Below, piece by piece: positions 44,498 through 53,249 of a DNA stretch of 64,000 nucleotides. Within the stretch, counting starts at the first letter, position 1. Every line of letters starts with the position of its first letter. The DNA is from Solibacillus sp045640265 (GTDB lineage: Bacteria > Bacillota > Bacilli > Bacillales_A > Planococcaceae), in assembly GCA_045640265.1 (NCBI GenBank), contig JAZUES010000084.1, positions 1 to 64,000 on the forward strand, written 5' to 3'. Position numbers and translations under genes: made by a program. The notes under the pieces were generated by a model. It was not told the DNA's origin and did not search any database. It saw only the letters and a program-made list of their open reading frames with translations.

Positions 44498-45052
44498 TTA
44501 TTTCAAAATTTTAATGACTACTTTTTTTCTACCCCAATTGTATGCAATTTCTCTCGTTTTAACAAAAATATCAATTTTATTTCCCTTTATACTTCCACCT
44601 GTATCACCAGCGATGGCAATACCATAGCCTTCTACCCAAACTTTTGTTCCTAAAGGGATGACACTCGTATCAACTGCAATTAATTTAATGTCAGGATTTT
44701 TCGCTAAATCAATTCCATATGCGGTTTTTTTTCCTGAACAACCTCCACATTGGGCTGTAAAAGCACTTGCTTCAACAGTCATTGTTTTGACAACTTCATA
44801 ATTATCTAATGTTTCTTTTGCTTCTTTTACATAATCCGGTAATTTTAAAGCGAAACCAACTACGGCTTCTTCTTTTGTTTCTAAATTGTTTAATTTTAAT
44901 AATTCTTCGATTGTTGTATCGTATAGTTTAGCGATATCAGCTAACTGTTCGCCCTCTTTTTTTGTATGAGATGCAGCATCTGTAGAATGTGTGAAGAAAA
45001 TCGTACTTACAAAGACAAAGGCTAGGCTTAATAGTATTTTATTTTTATACAT
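44498..45052 (-). CDS. Secreted LysM-like / 3D-domain cell-wall protein
   Basis: Exported protein of 184 residues: a signal peptide (about 1-26, ending THSTDA), a LysM-like segment (about 30-75, LADIAKLYDTTIEELLKLNN) and a C-terminal 3D domain named for its three aspartates (LIAVDTSVIPLGT, IAGDTGGSIKGNKIDIF). It resembles B. subtilis YocH/YuiC, muralytic enzymes of the lytic transglycosylase-like fold. Cysteines in AQCGGCSG are unusual in the domain. AGGAGG lies before ATG 45052. Monocistronic. Confidence 0.88.
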   Translation of the reverse strand: MYKNKILLSLAFVFVSTIFFTHSTDAASHTKKEGEQLADIAKLYDTTIEELLKLNNLETKEEAVVGFALKLPDYVKEAKETLDNYEVVKTMTVEASAFTAQCGGCSGKKTAYGIDLAKNPDIKLIAVDTSVIPLGTKVWVEGYGIAIAGDTGGSIKGNKIDIFVKTREIAYNWGRKKVVIKILK

Positions 45053-45197
45053 TATAGCTATTTCCTCCTGTAATTTGTAATATATAGGACATTTTAGTTA
45101 TTATTAGTTTACCCATTTTATATTTCAGTTATATTACAGCAATATGTATTAATCATTACAAAAAATAGTCAAAAATAATATTTTGTAACAATAAAAA

Positions 45198-45223
45198 ACA
45201 GGAATGCTTTTAGGCATTCCTGT
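45198..45223 (-). terminator. Terminator of panBCD
   Basis: ACAGGAATGC / GCATTCCTGT with TTTTTTATTG following on the - strand. Confidence 0.92.
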
Positions 45224-45232
45224 GAATAGATT

Positions 45233-45616
45233 TTACATTATAGTAGCTTCTGGTTCATATGAAATCATTTCTTTAATAGTATTGTTCTCACCCATGATTG
45301 CCACAGTTGGTTTGTGATCTGCTACTTCTTTATTATCAACATATACATACGAAATAATAATGACAATATCGCCCTTTTGTACAAGACGAGCTGCAGCACC
45401 GTTTACGCAAATGACGCCAGATCCGCGCTCACCTGCAATAATATAGGTTTCAAAACGTGCACCGTTATTATTATTAACGATATGCACCTTTTCATTTGGT
45501 AGCATGCCAACCGCGTTTAGAATATCCTCATCGATCGTAATCGAGCCGACATAATTTAAATCCGCTTGCGTTACTTGAGCACGGTGGATTTTACTATTCA
45601 TCATCATTCTAAACAT
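45233..45616 (-). CDS. panD: Aspartate 1-decarboxylase
   Basis: Pyruvoyl enzyme of 127 residues that makes beta-alanine for pantothenate. Self-cleavage between Gly24 and Ser25 (YVGSITID) yields the pyruvoyl group; Lys9 and the RFETYIIAGERGSG region are conserved. The start overlaps the panC stop by eight bases, so translation is coupled. Last gene of panBCD. Confidence 0.98.
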   Translation of the reverse strand: MFRMMMNSKIHRAQVTQADLNYVGSITIDEDILNAVGMLPNEKVHIVNNNNGARFETYIIAGERGSGVICVNGAAARLVQKGDIVIIISYVYVDNKEVADHKPTVAIMGENNTIKEMISYEPEATIM

Positions 45617-46472
45617 GAGTAACTTCCCCTTTTAATGAAAAAATTAAATTATCAATGAGACGTGTTTTACCAACATAGACAGCAACCGCTAAAACCACTT
45701 GCTGCGTTTTGTCAGTTACTTCCGATAAATCTGGATAAGAAAGTAATGATAAATAATCTATTGTGCCGTTCAGATTGTCTTGAATTAACTTCGTCGCAAG
45801 TTTTACTGCTTTTTCAGTATTCCCTGATTCAAATAGTTCGAGTTTTGCTAATTGTAATGCTTGTTGAATGGCAGGTGCTTGGCTACGTTCTTCTGCTGTT
45901 AGGTAAACATTACGACTTGATTTTGCTAAACCATCATCTTCACGTACTACCGGAACGATCCGTAATTCGATTGGAAAATTGTAATCGCGTACCATTGTTT
46001 GAATCATCGCCACTTGCTGTGCATCTTTTTGACCAAAATACGCACGATCTGGCTGTACTAAATTAAATAGCTTTGCCACCACTTGTAGTACCCCGTCAAA
46101 ATGTCCAGGACGGCTTGCTCCACATAGAAGTGTTGCTTGACGACCAGCGCGAATCATAATCCCTCCATCATGTGGATACATTTCTTCTACTGACGGTGCG
46201 AAAATATAATCCACTCCTACCGATTCAGCTAACTTCGTATCGCGTTCTAAATCACGTGGATAGGATTCAAAGTCTTCGTTTGGTCCAAATTGTGTTGGAT
46301 TGACAAATATACTCATGACTACGACATCATTTTCTTTTCGTGCTTCTGATGCTAATGTTAAATGCCCTTCGTGTAAATAGCCCATAGTTGGCACAAGACC
46401 GATTGTTTTTCGCTGTTGTTTTGCCTCTAAAACAATCATTCTTAATTGCTCAATAGTGTGAATTACATTCAT
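45609..46472 (-). CDS. panC: Pantothenate synthetase
   Basis: ATP-dependent ligase of 287 residues joining pantoate and beta-alanine. Nucleotidyltransferase motifs: VPTMGYLHEGHLTL (HxGH), FVNPTQFGPNEDFESYPRD, YFGQKDAQQ and DDGLAKSSRNVYL (KMSKS equivalent). ATG 46472 overlaps the panB stop (TAATG). Confidence 0.98.
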   Translation of the reverse strand: MNVIHTIEQLRMIVLEAKQQRKTIGLVPTMGYLHEGHLTLASEARKENDVVVMSIFVNPTQFGPNEDFESYPRDLERDTKLAESVGVDYIFAPSVEEMYPHDGGIMIRAGRQATLLCGASRPGHFDGVLQVVAKLFNLVQPDRAYFGQKDAQQVAMIQTMVRDYNFPIELRIVPVVREDDGLAKSSRNVYLTAEERSQAPAIQQALQLAKLELFESGNTEKAVKLATKLIQDNLNGTIDYLSLLSYPDLSEVTDKTQQVVLAVAVYVGKTRLIDNLIFSLKGEVTHV

Positions 46473-47308
46473 TATTTTACGCCTCCGTAAAGCTGCGTTA
46501 ATTCGTCTTCCTTCATCGTAAAGCTATGCGCTAAGGCTGGGAATGTATTCGCTTTGACAGCATTTATATAGCCTTTAATACCGCGTTCAATTTCATCGCC
46601 AACTTGAGCAAATCCTTCCACAAACTTCGGAATATGATGCTTACCATATTGCAATAAATCATGGAAAACAAGCACTTGTCCGTCTGCTTCTTTACCTGCG
46701 CCAATCCCAATTGTTGGAATAATTAATTTTTTAGACACGACTTCTGTTAATTGATGTGGAATGCATTCTAACACGACTGCACATGCTCCAGCCTTTTCTA
46801 CTAATAACGCATCTTGCACAAGCTTTTCTGCTTGTTCTGCTGTTTTCCCTTGCACTTTATAGCCACCTAGAACGCCTGCTGATTGCGGTAATAAACCTAA
46901 ATGTGCCACAACTGGAATGCCTGCATTTATTAACTTTTCGATGACTTGTAAGACTTCACCTGAGCCTTCAACTTTTAAAGCGTTTGCGTTTGTTTCTTGC
47001 ATCATACGCACGGCTATTTTTAATGTTTCATTTAAATCTCCATGATATGAACCAAACGGCATATCAACGACGATAAACGTATCTGGTGCTCCGCGTCTTA
47101 CTGCTTTACTATGATGAATCATGTCTTCAACCGTTACGGGCATTGTTGAATCATAACCGAGTACGACCATTCCTAATGAATCTCCGACTAAAATCATATC
47201 AACCCCTGCCGCTTCAGAAAACTCGGCACCAGGATAGTCGTACGCCGTAATCATGACGATTTTTTCTTGTTGCTCCTTCATTTTTAAAAACTGTGTTGTT
47301 GTTTTCAT
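46472..47308 (-). CDS. panB: 3-methyl-2-oxobutanoate hydroxymethyltransferase
   Basis: First committed step of pantothenate synthesis: a TIM-barrel enzyme of 278 residues that adds a hydroxymethyl group from methylene-THF to ketoisovalerate. Seen: MITAYDYPGAEFSEAAGVD, VGDSLGMVVLGYDST, AHLGLLPQS and IGIGAGKEADGQVLV (metal and catalytic residues). ATG 47308 lies six bases after AAGGAGG; an ATG two codons earlier overlaps that site. A terminator-like hairpin stands just upstream in the leader. Confidence 0.97.
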   Translation of the reverse strand: MKTTTQFLKMKEQQEKIVMITAYDYPGAEFSEAAGVDMILVGDSLGMVVLGYDSTMPVTVEDMIHHSKAVRRGAPDTFIVVDMPFGSYHGDLNETLKIAVRMMQETNANALKVEGSGEVLQVIEKLINAGIPVVAHLGLLPQSAGVLGGYKVQGKTAEQAEKLVQDALLVEKAGACAVVLECIPHQLTEVVSKKLIIPTIGIGAGKEADGQVLVFHDLLQYGKHHIPKFVEGFAQVGDEIERGIKGYINAVKANTFPALAHSFTMKEDELTQLYGGVK

Positions 47309-47343
47309 ATTCATCCTCCTTTTCGAAGGAAGAAAACAAAAAT

Positions 47344-47375
47344 ACCCTTCTATCTAAAAAATTAGACAGAAGGGT
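47344..47375 (-). promoter_or_regulatory. Terminator-like hairpin in the panB leader (possible attenuator)
   Basis: On the - strand ACCCTTCTGTCTA pairs with TAGATAGAAGGGT (13 bp, one G-U), then ATTTTTGTTTT, ending about 15 bases before the panB ribosome site. The birA transcript already ends at 47463-47503. The stretch between (about 47376-47462) contains AGACAGGG, able to pair with the hairpin's left arm as an antiterminator. No sensor domain was recognised. Confidence 0.6.
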
Positions 47376-47462
47376 AGCGTCATACGTTAAAAATATTAAA
47401 CGCGTGTTTTCTTCCGTCCCTGTCTGTTGTAGATCAAGGCAGATCCTATTGTTATAAAAAAA

Positions 47463-47503
47463 AGCTCTTAGGTACAGTTCGATAGCGATACTGTCCTAGA
47501 GCT
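47463..47503 (-). terminator. Terminator after birA
   Basis: AGCTCTTAGGTACAGT pairs with ACTGTCCTAGAGCT (one bulge), and eight T follow on the - strand. Confidence 0.9.
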
Positions 47504-47553
47504 ACTATAACAATTTTGAAAGAAAACGTACAGAAATTAATGGTAAATATATT

Positions 47554-48537
47554 TTAAACAATTTCAATATCAGCTGAATAAACACCTTTAATTTCACCGT
47601 TAGCTTGGCGAATTTCGAGGACACCACTTTCCGTGATGCTAATGGCTTCACCTTCAACGACTTCACGAAGCGTTGTGGCTTTTACTTGTTTTCCAATTGT
47701 GCCAGATGATTCTTCCCACAGCTTTTTAATTTGTGGAAATCCATGCTTCACATAATGATCACTATAATGCTCTAATAATTCAAGTACCTTTGCCACTAGA
47801 TGCACTCGCTCTAATCGTTCACCTTCTTCAATCGATAGTGATGTGGCAATTGAGTGGAGTTCTTGTGGGAAATCTTCTAATGATTGATTCACGTTAATAC
47901 CAATACCAATTAGTAAAGCTTGTATACGATCTGTCTCTGAAATCATTTCAGTCAAAATACCGGTCGTTTTTTTCCCATTTATCAAAATATCATTTGGCCA
48001 TTTAATTTCTGGCGTGAAATTTTTATACATTGCTTTCATTGCATTAACAACAGCTACCGCCGTTACTAGTGTAAATTGTGGGGCTTGATGAGGCGCAACA
48101 TCTGGACGAATAATAATGGTCATCCAAATGCCTTTTCCTTTTGAAGAATTCCATTCACGCATCATCCGACCGCGCCCAGCTGTTTGATGTTCTGCAATAA
48201 CTACCGTACCATCAGGTGCACCAGAACGGACAAGCTCATGAGCAATTAACTGAGTAGATTCCACACTTTCAAAGTAATGCACAGTCTGCCCGTAACGTTT
48301 TGTATGTAGCACTTGCTTCAGCTGCCCGATATCCACCCTATCTGGCGTAACCAATAAGCGATAGCCACGTTTTTTAATCGTTTCAAATTCATAGCCCTCT
48401 TGTTGCAAAGATTGCAAATGTTTCCAAATGGCAGTCCGAGATACTTGAAAATCGTCCGCCAATTGTTGACCAGAAATGGGTTCACCTTGTGCGTTTAAAA
48501 AGCGTTGTATTATTTCATCCTTCATCGTTAAATGCAT
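47554..48537 (-). CDS. birA: Biotin-protein ligase / biotin operon repressor
   Basis: Bifunctional protein of 327 residues: winged helix at the N-terminus (SGQQLADDFQVSRTAIWKHL, about 19-40) that can bind bio operators, then the ligase domain with GRGRMMREWNSSKG (biotinyl-AMP loop), KWPNDILI and a C-terminal SH3-like domain. It attaches biotin to acetyl-CoA and pyruvate carboxylases. ATG 48537 follows AAAGGA and overlaps cca by 23 bases. Confidence 0.96.
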   Translation of the reverse strand: MHLTMKDEIIQRFLNAQGEPISGQQLADDFQVSRTAIWKHLQSLQQEGYEFETIKKRGYRLLVTPDRVDIGQLKQVLHTKRYGQTVHYFESVESTQLIAHELVRSGAPDGTVVIAEHQTAGRGRMMREWNSSKGKGIWMTIIIRPDVAPHQAPQFTLVTAVAVVNAMKAMYKNFTPEIKWPNDILINGKKTTGILTEMISETDRIQALLIGIGINVNQSLEDFPQELHSIATSLSIEEGERLERVHLVAKVLELLEHYSDHYVKHGFPQIKKLWEESSGTIGKQVKATTLREVVEGEAISITESGVLEIRQANGEIKGVYSADIEIV

Positions 48538-49684
48538 AAAACCATTCCTTTAACTGTTGTTTATCATTTACCACTTTGCCGTCAATGACAGCCAGTAAAG
48601 CTGCATCTAATATGGTTTTAATCCATGGCCCTCTCTTTCTCTCTGACCATTCGAGGACATCTTTCCCTGATAAAGCAAGGTCTTTCGGATTCTGAATTGG
48701 TAATGCCTGCTTTTTTCGCTCAATTTCCTCATAAGTAACTAATGGTGTTTCATTTCGCCATGTCGCAAACTGATAAGCCGTTTGTAAAATATAAAGATCA
48801 AAGCGTAAATAATCAATAGCTTGTAATCCGTTTTGCATACAGTCATATGCCTCGAAAACTTGCTTTGTAAATTGTTTATCTTTGTTTGATAATCGATATT
48901 TTGCAAGCAACGATGTATCACGATTGCTTATAAAACAAAAATAAGCCCATCCTACTTGTCGATCACTCGAATGGAAGTCTTTCCAATCTAGAGCATTGAA
49001 TTCCCCATCCAAATGGGCTGCTAACCCCGTTTGTTCGATGTATTCAATCGCAAGGTAAACAGAAGCTGAAGTCCATGCCTTTGAAAGCTCGACTTGAACA
49101 CGCTCCATTGCGATATAGGATATCGATTGAGACTGTTCGTTAATAGCTTGTAAGGTTTGTTCTTCAATCGTAAAACCAAGTTGCGCGGCAAATCGAATTG
49201 CCCGAAGCATACGCAGTGCATCTTCCTTAAAGCGTTCACTCGGATTACCGACAGCACGAATAATTTTTGCATCAATATCGGCACGACCATTAAATAAATC
49301 AATATAGTCCCCAGTTTGATTAAGGGCCATTGCATTCATCGTAAAATCACGACGCTTTAAATCCTCTTCTAAGTTGCGAACAAAATGTACCTCGTCTGGT
49401 CTACGATGATCGGAATACGTCGATTCCGTACGATAAGTTGTGACTTCTATCGGCTCTCCACAATCAAGCACTAAAACTGTCCCGTGTTCTATCCCAACAT
49501 CAATCGTTTGAGAAAAAATTGATTGAATTTCCTCTGGCAGCGCACTAGTGGCAATATCAACATCGGCATTTTTTTTATCTAAGTAGAAATCCCGAACTGC
49601 GCCTCCAACAATATAGGCTTCAAAACCTGCTTGTTCAATGATGTGAATGACTTCAGTCGCTGCTTGCCACTGTTTTGGAAACAT
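48515..49684 (-). CDS. cca: CCA-adding tRNA nucleotidyltransferase
   Basis: Class II CCA enzyme of 389 residues, which completes or repairs the 3' CCA of tRNA. The head domain has GGAVRDFYLDKKNADVDIATS (catalytic DxD) and RRDFTMNAMAL; neck motif RMLRAIRFAAQLGF follows. The start lies inside bshA (32-base overlap) with only a weak ribosome site, and birA overlaps its end, so bshA-cca-birA is tightly coupled as in B. subtilis. Confidence 0.96.
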   Translation of the reverse strand: MFPKQWQAATEVIHIIEQAGFEAYIVGGAVRDFYLDKKNADVDIATSALPEEIQSIFSQTIDVGIEHGTVLVLDCGEPIEVTTYRTESTYSDHRRPDEVHFVRNLEEDLKRRDFTMNAMALNQTGDYIDLFNGRADIDAKIIRAVGNPSERFKEDALRMLRAIRFAAQLGFTIEEQTLQAINEQSQSISYIAMERVQVELSKAWTSASVYLAIEYIEQTGLAAHLDGEFNALDWKDFHSSDRQVGWAYFCFISNRDTSLLAKYRLSNKDKQFTKQVFEAYDCMQNGLQAIDYLRFDLYILQTAYQFATWRNETPLVTYEEIERKKQALPIQNPKDLALSGKDVLEWSERKRGPWIKTILDAALLAVIDGKVVNDKQQLKEWFYAFNDEG

Positions 49685-50816
49685 GTTTCTTTACCGCCAA
49701 TCTTTCATAAATTCGTTCATACTGCTCAATAATTTTCGATTCATGGAAATTTTTCTCTACCGAATCTAGTGCTGCTAGACGGAATTGATTGTGCTTTTGT
49801 TTATCTTGTAGAAGCGCGACCGCATAATCTGCAACAGCCTTCGTATCCCCTAGTTCCACGATATAGCCATTCACATCATGCTCAATTACTTCTGGAATTC
49901 CGCCAATATTGGTACCGATTCCTGGTACTCCACAAGCCATTGCTTCTAGTAAAACTAAACCGAACGATTCTTTTTCTGACAGTAATAATTTCAAATCACT
50001 AATCGCAAAAAGTTCCGTAATATTTTCTTGTTTCCCTAAAAACAGCACATCTTTTTTATATGGTGAAGCTTTTACAATTTCCATCACACGGTGCTTTTCA
50101 GGTCCATCGCCTACTAGCAATAATTTTGCTGGCATTTTTTCACGAATTTGTATGAACGAATTGACGACGTCTGGTAAATTTTTAATCTTACGGAAATTCG
50201 ATATATGAATAATTACCTTTTCATCTTCACGAATACCAAACTGTTCTTTTAAATTTCCAGGATTTACTGGACGAAATACATTTTCATCAACAAAATTGTA
50301 GATTGTTTCAATTGGCATATTCGTATCGATCAAGTCATAGGTTTGTTGCTTTAGCGCATTCGAAACAGCTGTTACAGCATCTGAGCGATTAATCCCATAT
50401 TTAATAGCAGAAGATAATGTTGAATCTTCACCTAAAACAGAAATATCTGTACCATGCAGCGTCGTGACAATTCCGAAGTCTTCTCCGCTCATATCACGTG
50501 CTAAAACCGCACAAACTGCATGTGGAATTGCATAGTGGACATGTAAAATATCCAATTGCTCTTCTTTTACGACCTCCGCCATTTTACTAGCTAGTGCAAT
50601 GTCATACGGTGGATATTGAAATACCGAATAATTATTTACTTCAACTTCATGGAAAAAGACATTGGGATAAATTTTATTCAGTCGAAATGGCACACTGGAT
50701 GTAATGAAATGAATTTCATAACCTCTTTCGGCTAACATTTTTCCTAATTCTGTTGCGATAACGCCAGAACCACCAACTGTCGGGTAACATGTGATACCTA
50801 TTTTCAATTTTTTCAC
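49653..50816 (-). CDS. bshA: N-acetylglucosaminyl-L-malate synthase (bacillithiol synthesis)
   Basis: GT4 glycosyltransferase of 387 residues that joins GlcNAc to L-malate, the first step to bacillithiol. KIGITCYPTVGGSGVIATELG at the N-terminus, HVHYAIPHAV, and the donor site EKESFGLVLLEAMACGVP. I chose GTG 50816 (preceded by GGGGAG) because it gives the usual MKKLKIGITCYP start; an ATG 12 bases earlier overlaps that site. The deacetylase gene bshB1, which sits between mgsA and bshA in B. subtilis, is absent. Confidence 0.94.
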   Translation of the reverse strand: MKKLKIGITCYPTVGGSGVIATELGKMLAERGYEIHFITSSVPFRLNKIYPNVFFHEVEVNNYSVFQYPPYDIALASKMAEVVKEEQLDILHVHYAIPHAVCAVLARDMSGEDFGIVTTLHGTDISVLGEDSTLSSAIKYGINRSDAVTAVSNALKQQTYDLIDTNMPIETIYNFVDENVFRPVNPGNLKEQFGIREDEKVIIHISNFRKIKNLPDVVNSFIQIREKMPAKLLLVGDGPEKHRVMEIVKASPYKKDVLFLGKQENITELFAISDLKLLLSEKESFGLVLLEAMACGVPGIGTNIGGIPEVIEHDVNGYIVELGDTKAVADYAVALLQDKQKHNQFRLAALDSVEKNFHESKIIEQYERIYERLAVKKHVSKTVASSD

Positions 50817-50857
50817 TCGTCTCCCCATCCTTTCTTAAAGTACGATAAATTAATCCG

Positions 50858-51262
50858 CTATTGTCTACGTTCCTCAATTTTTCTCCAGTCTACAAAGCCT
50901 TCTTGTAAACCTTTCAATAAAATCTCAGCTGTCCCCATATTCGTTGCTAATGGAATATGATATAGGTCACATAAACGTACAAGCGCCATTACATCTGGTT
51001 CGTGTGGTTGCGCAGTCAATGGATCTCGGAAGAAAAAGACCATATCCATATCGTTGTTGGCAATCATTGCACCAATTTGTTGATCTCCTCCTAGAGGCCC
51101 TGAACGGAATTTCGTAATTTGTAGTCCTGTCTCTGCTTCAATCATCGTACCTGTTGTTCCTGTCGCGTATAAATCATGCTCTGCTATAATATCCCGATAT
51201 GCGATAGCAAATTGAATTAAATTATCCTTTTTGCGATCATGTGCTATTAATGCAATCTTCAT
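50858..51262 (-). CDS. mgsA: Methylglyoxal synthase
   Basis: Enzyme of 134 residues turning dihydroxyacetone phosphate into methylglyoxal, a bypass when phosphate is short. MKIALIAHDRKKD at the start, phosphate site TGTTGTMIE, GPLGGDQQIGA and DPLTAQPHEPD with catalytic Asp/His. ATG 51262 has GAG about nine bases upstream; an ATG three codons earlier is possible. It lies 16 bases after dapB. Confidence 0.96.
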   Translation of the reverse strand: MKIALIAHDRKKDNLIQFAIAYRDIIAEHDLYATGTTGTMIEAETGLQITKFRSGPLGGDQQIGAMIANNDMDMVFFFRDPLTAQPHEPDVMALVRLCDLYHIPLATNMGTAEILLKGLQEGFVDWRKIEERRQ

Positions 51263-51278
51263 AAATTTCATCTCGTTT

Positions 51279-52076
51279 CTAAATAATGTTCTCTAATCCG
51301 TATACTAACGTGTTACGTTTCATGACTTCTTCGATACAAAACGCAACGCCGCCCATAAAGCTGCCACGATTAAAGGAGTCATGTCGAATCGTCAATAATT
51401 CACCTGTCCCTCCAAATAATACTTGTTGATGCGCAACTAAACCAGGAAGACGTACCGAATGAATGTGCATACCATCATAATTTGCGCCTCGTGCTCCAGT
51501 ATAAATTTCTTTTTCGTCTAAATGACCTTGTTGTTTGGTAGCACGAACTTCACTAATCATCTGTGCAGTTTTAAGTCCTGTTCCAGATGGTGCATCAAGC
51601 TTTTGATCATGATGCATTTCGATTATTTCAATATCCGGGAAATACTTAGCTGCTTCTTTTGCAAATTTCATCATTAAAATGGCACCGATAGCGAAGTTAG
51701 GTGCAATAATACAACCAATCCCTTTTTCCACCGATAAATCTGTTAGTTCTTGTAATTGTTCATCCGTAAATCCTGTTGTGCCAATAACTGGACGAACACT
51801 ATGCAATAATGCCTGTTTTGTATGTTCATAAACACAATGGGGGTTCGTTAAATCAACTAACACATCTGGCTTTGTGTCAGCTACTAATTGTTCAAAATCC
51901 GTATAAATCGGTACTTCAAAATGATCTGGAAATACTTCTAACGTGCCCAAAGTTTGACCAACATCTTTATAATCCAAAACGGCAACAAGTTTCATTCCAT
52001 CGTTTTTCATAACTGTATGTACGGCTTCTACACCCATTTTACCTCTTGCTCCAGCAATGGCTACTTTAATTGACAT
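51279..52076 (-). CDS. dapB: 4-hydroxy-tetrahydrodipicolinate reductase
   Basis: NAD(P)H-dependent enzyme of 265 residues in lysine and meso-diaminopimelate synthesis. Dinucleotide loop GARGKMG near residue 9, GTTGFTDEQ, and the substrate motif HHDQKLDAPSGTGLKTA. AAGGGAG lies eight bases before ATG 52076. It heads dapB-mgsA-bshA-cca-birA. ypjD, which precedes dapB in B. subtilis, is not here. Confidence 0.97.
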   Translation of the reverse strand: MSIKVAIAGARGKMGVEAVHTVMKNDGMKLVAVLDYKDVGQTLGTLEVFPDHFEVPIYTDFEQLVADTKPDVLVDLTNPHCVYEHTKQALLHSVRPVIGTTGFTDEQLQELTDLSVEKGIGCIIAPNFAIGAILMMKFAKEAAKYFPDIEIIEMHHDQKLDAPSGTGLKTAQMISEVRATKQQGHLDEKEIYTGARGANYDGMHIHSVRLPGLVAHQQVLFGGTGELLTIRHDSFNRGSFMGGVAFCIEEVMKRNTLVYGLENII

Positions 52077-52221
52077 AACTATAACTCCCTTATACAATAA
52101 TTTTTCGTCTAAATCGAATGAACTATCATTACTGTTTTAAACGGACAACTTGTATTACATATACATTTTATTGTAATTACACAGTGATTCCTACATTCTT
52201 GAATCAGTTTTTTATCGAATG

Positions 52222-52250
52222 TTGTCAAATTATGAAAAATACAACATAAT
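52222..52250 (+). promoter_or_regulatory. Candidate promoter of ypjC
   Basis: TTGTCA (52222-52227), 17 bases, CATAAT (52245-52250), in the 261-base dapB-ypjC divergent spacer. Nothing else was found in that spacer. Confidence 0.55.
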
Positions 52251-52337
52251 AAAGTGAGCTGTTCCCTAAAGTTCATAATGGATAGCAACATCTACTTGCA
52301 ACTTTGTTTAAACTAAATATGTTCTAGGAGGCTTTCA

Positions 52338-53204
52338 ATGCAAGGAATCAAGCTACAAAATATAATCGGAATCTTAATCGGGTCTGCACTATTTAGTTTT
52401 GGTTTTGTTCATTTCAATATGCAAAACCAACTTGGTGAAGGCGGATTTAGTGGTATTACACTTATTTTATATTTTACACTAAATTGGGACCCAGCATTAA
52501 TGAATTTACTATTAAATATCCCAATGTTTTTCCTTGGATGGCGCTTACTCGGTAAAAAGTCATTCATTTATACACTTGTTGGAACAATTAGCGTATCAGT
52601 GTTTCTGAAAATTTTCCAAATATACGAGTTCCAGATGAACTTACAAGATGATTTGCTACTTGTTTCGTTATTTGCGGGTGTTTTTGTCGGCGTCGGTCTA
52701 GGTATTGTGTTCCGATTTGGTGGAACAACTGGTGGCGTGGATATTATAGCTCGATTAGCGAATAAATATCTTGGTTGGAGCATGGGTAAAACAATGTTTG
52801 CCTTTGACTTTGTAGTTATTTTACTTTCATGGCTCGCATTTTTAGATGCGCATTCAATGATGTATACGTTAGTAGCCGTTTATGTAAGTGGTCGTGTGAT
52901 CGATCTTGTACAAGATGGTGCTTATTCAGCTAAGGGTGTCTTCATTATTTCTTTAAAATCTGGAGAAATTGCAGATGTCATTTCAACATCAATGGGGCGA
53001 GGTATTACTATTTTTGATGGGCATGGCCATTATACGAAAGAGCACCGAGATGTGCTGTATTGTGTTGTTGGACGAAACGAACTTGTTCGCTTAAAATCAA
53101 TCATTCATACTATAGACCCTCACGCATTCGTATCTGTTATGGATGTAAGAGACGTGGCTGGTGAAGGATTTACACTCGATGAAAAAAAACAGCCGATAAA
53201 TTAA
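52338..53204 (+). CDS. ypjC: YitT-family membrane protein
   Basis: Protein of 288 residues: five or six membrane helices (YitT domain, about 8-200; RFGGTTGGVDIIA is typical) and a C-terminal DUF2179 ferredoxin-like domain (GRGITIFDGHGHYTKE). Transport is suspected for the family but the substrate is unknown. AGGAGG precedes ATG 52338. In B. subtilis ypjC lies in the same neighbourhood; here it stands alone and opposite to its neighbours. Confidence 0.9.
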   Translation: MQGIKLQNIIGILIGSALFSFGFVHFNMQNQLGEGGFSGITLILYFTLNWDPALMNLLLNIPMFFLGWRLLGKKSFIYTLVGTISVSVFLKIFQIYEFQMNLQDDLLLVSLFAGVFVGVGLGIVFRFGGTTGGVDIIARLANKYLGWSMGKTMFAFDFVVILLSWLAFLDAHSMMYTLVAVYVSGRVIDLVQDGAYSAKGVFIISLKSGEIADVISTSMGRGITIFDGHGHYTKEHRDVLYCVVGRNELVRLKSIIHTIDPHAFVSVMDVRDVAGEGFTLDEKKQPIN

Positions 53205-53246
53205 AAAAATGGTGTTTGGCAGATTAAATAGCCAAGCACCATTTTT
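53205..53246. terminator. Bidirectional terminator, ypjC / YugP-type gene
   Basis: AAAAATGGTGTTTGGC / GCCAAGCACCATTTTT (G-U pair tolerated), ten-base loop. Confidence 0.9.
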
Positions 53247-53249
53247 ATA

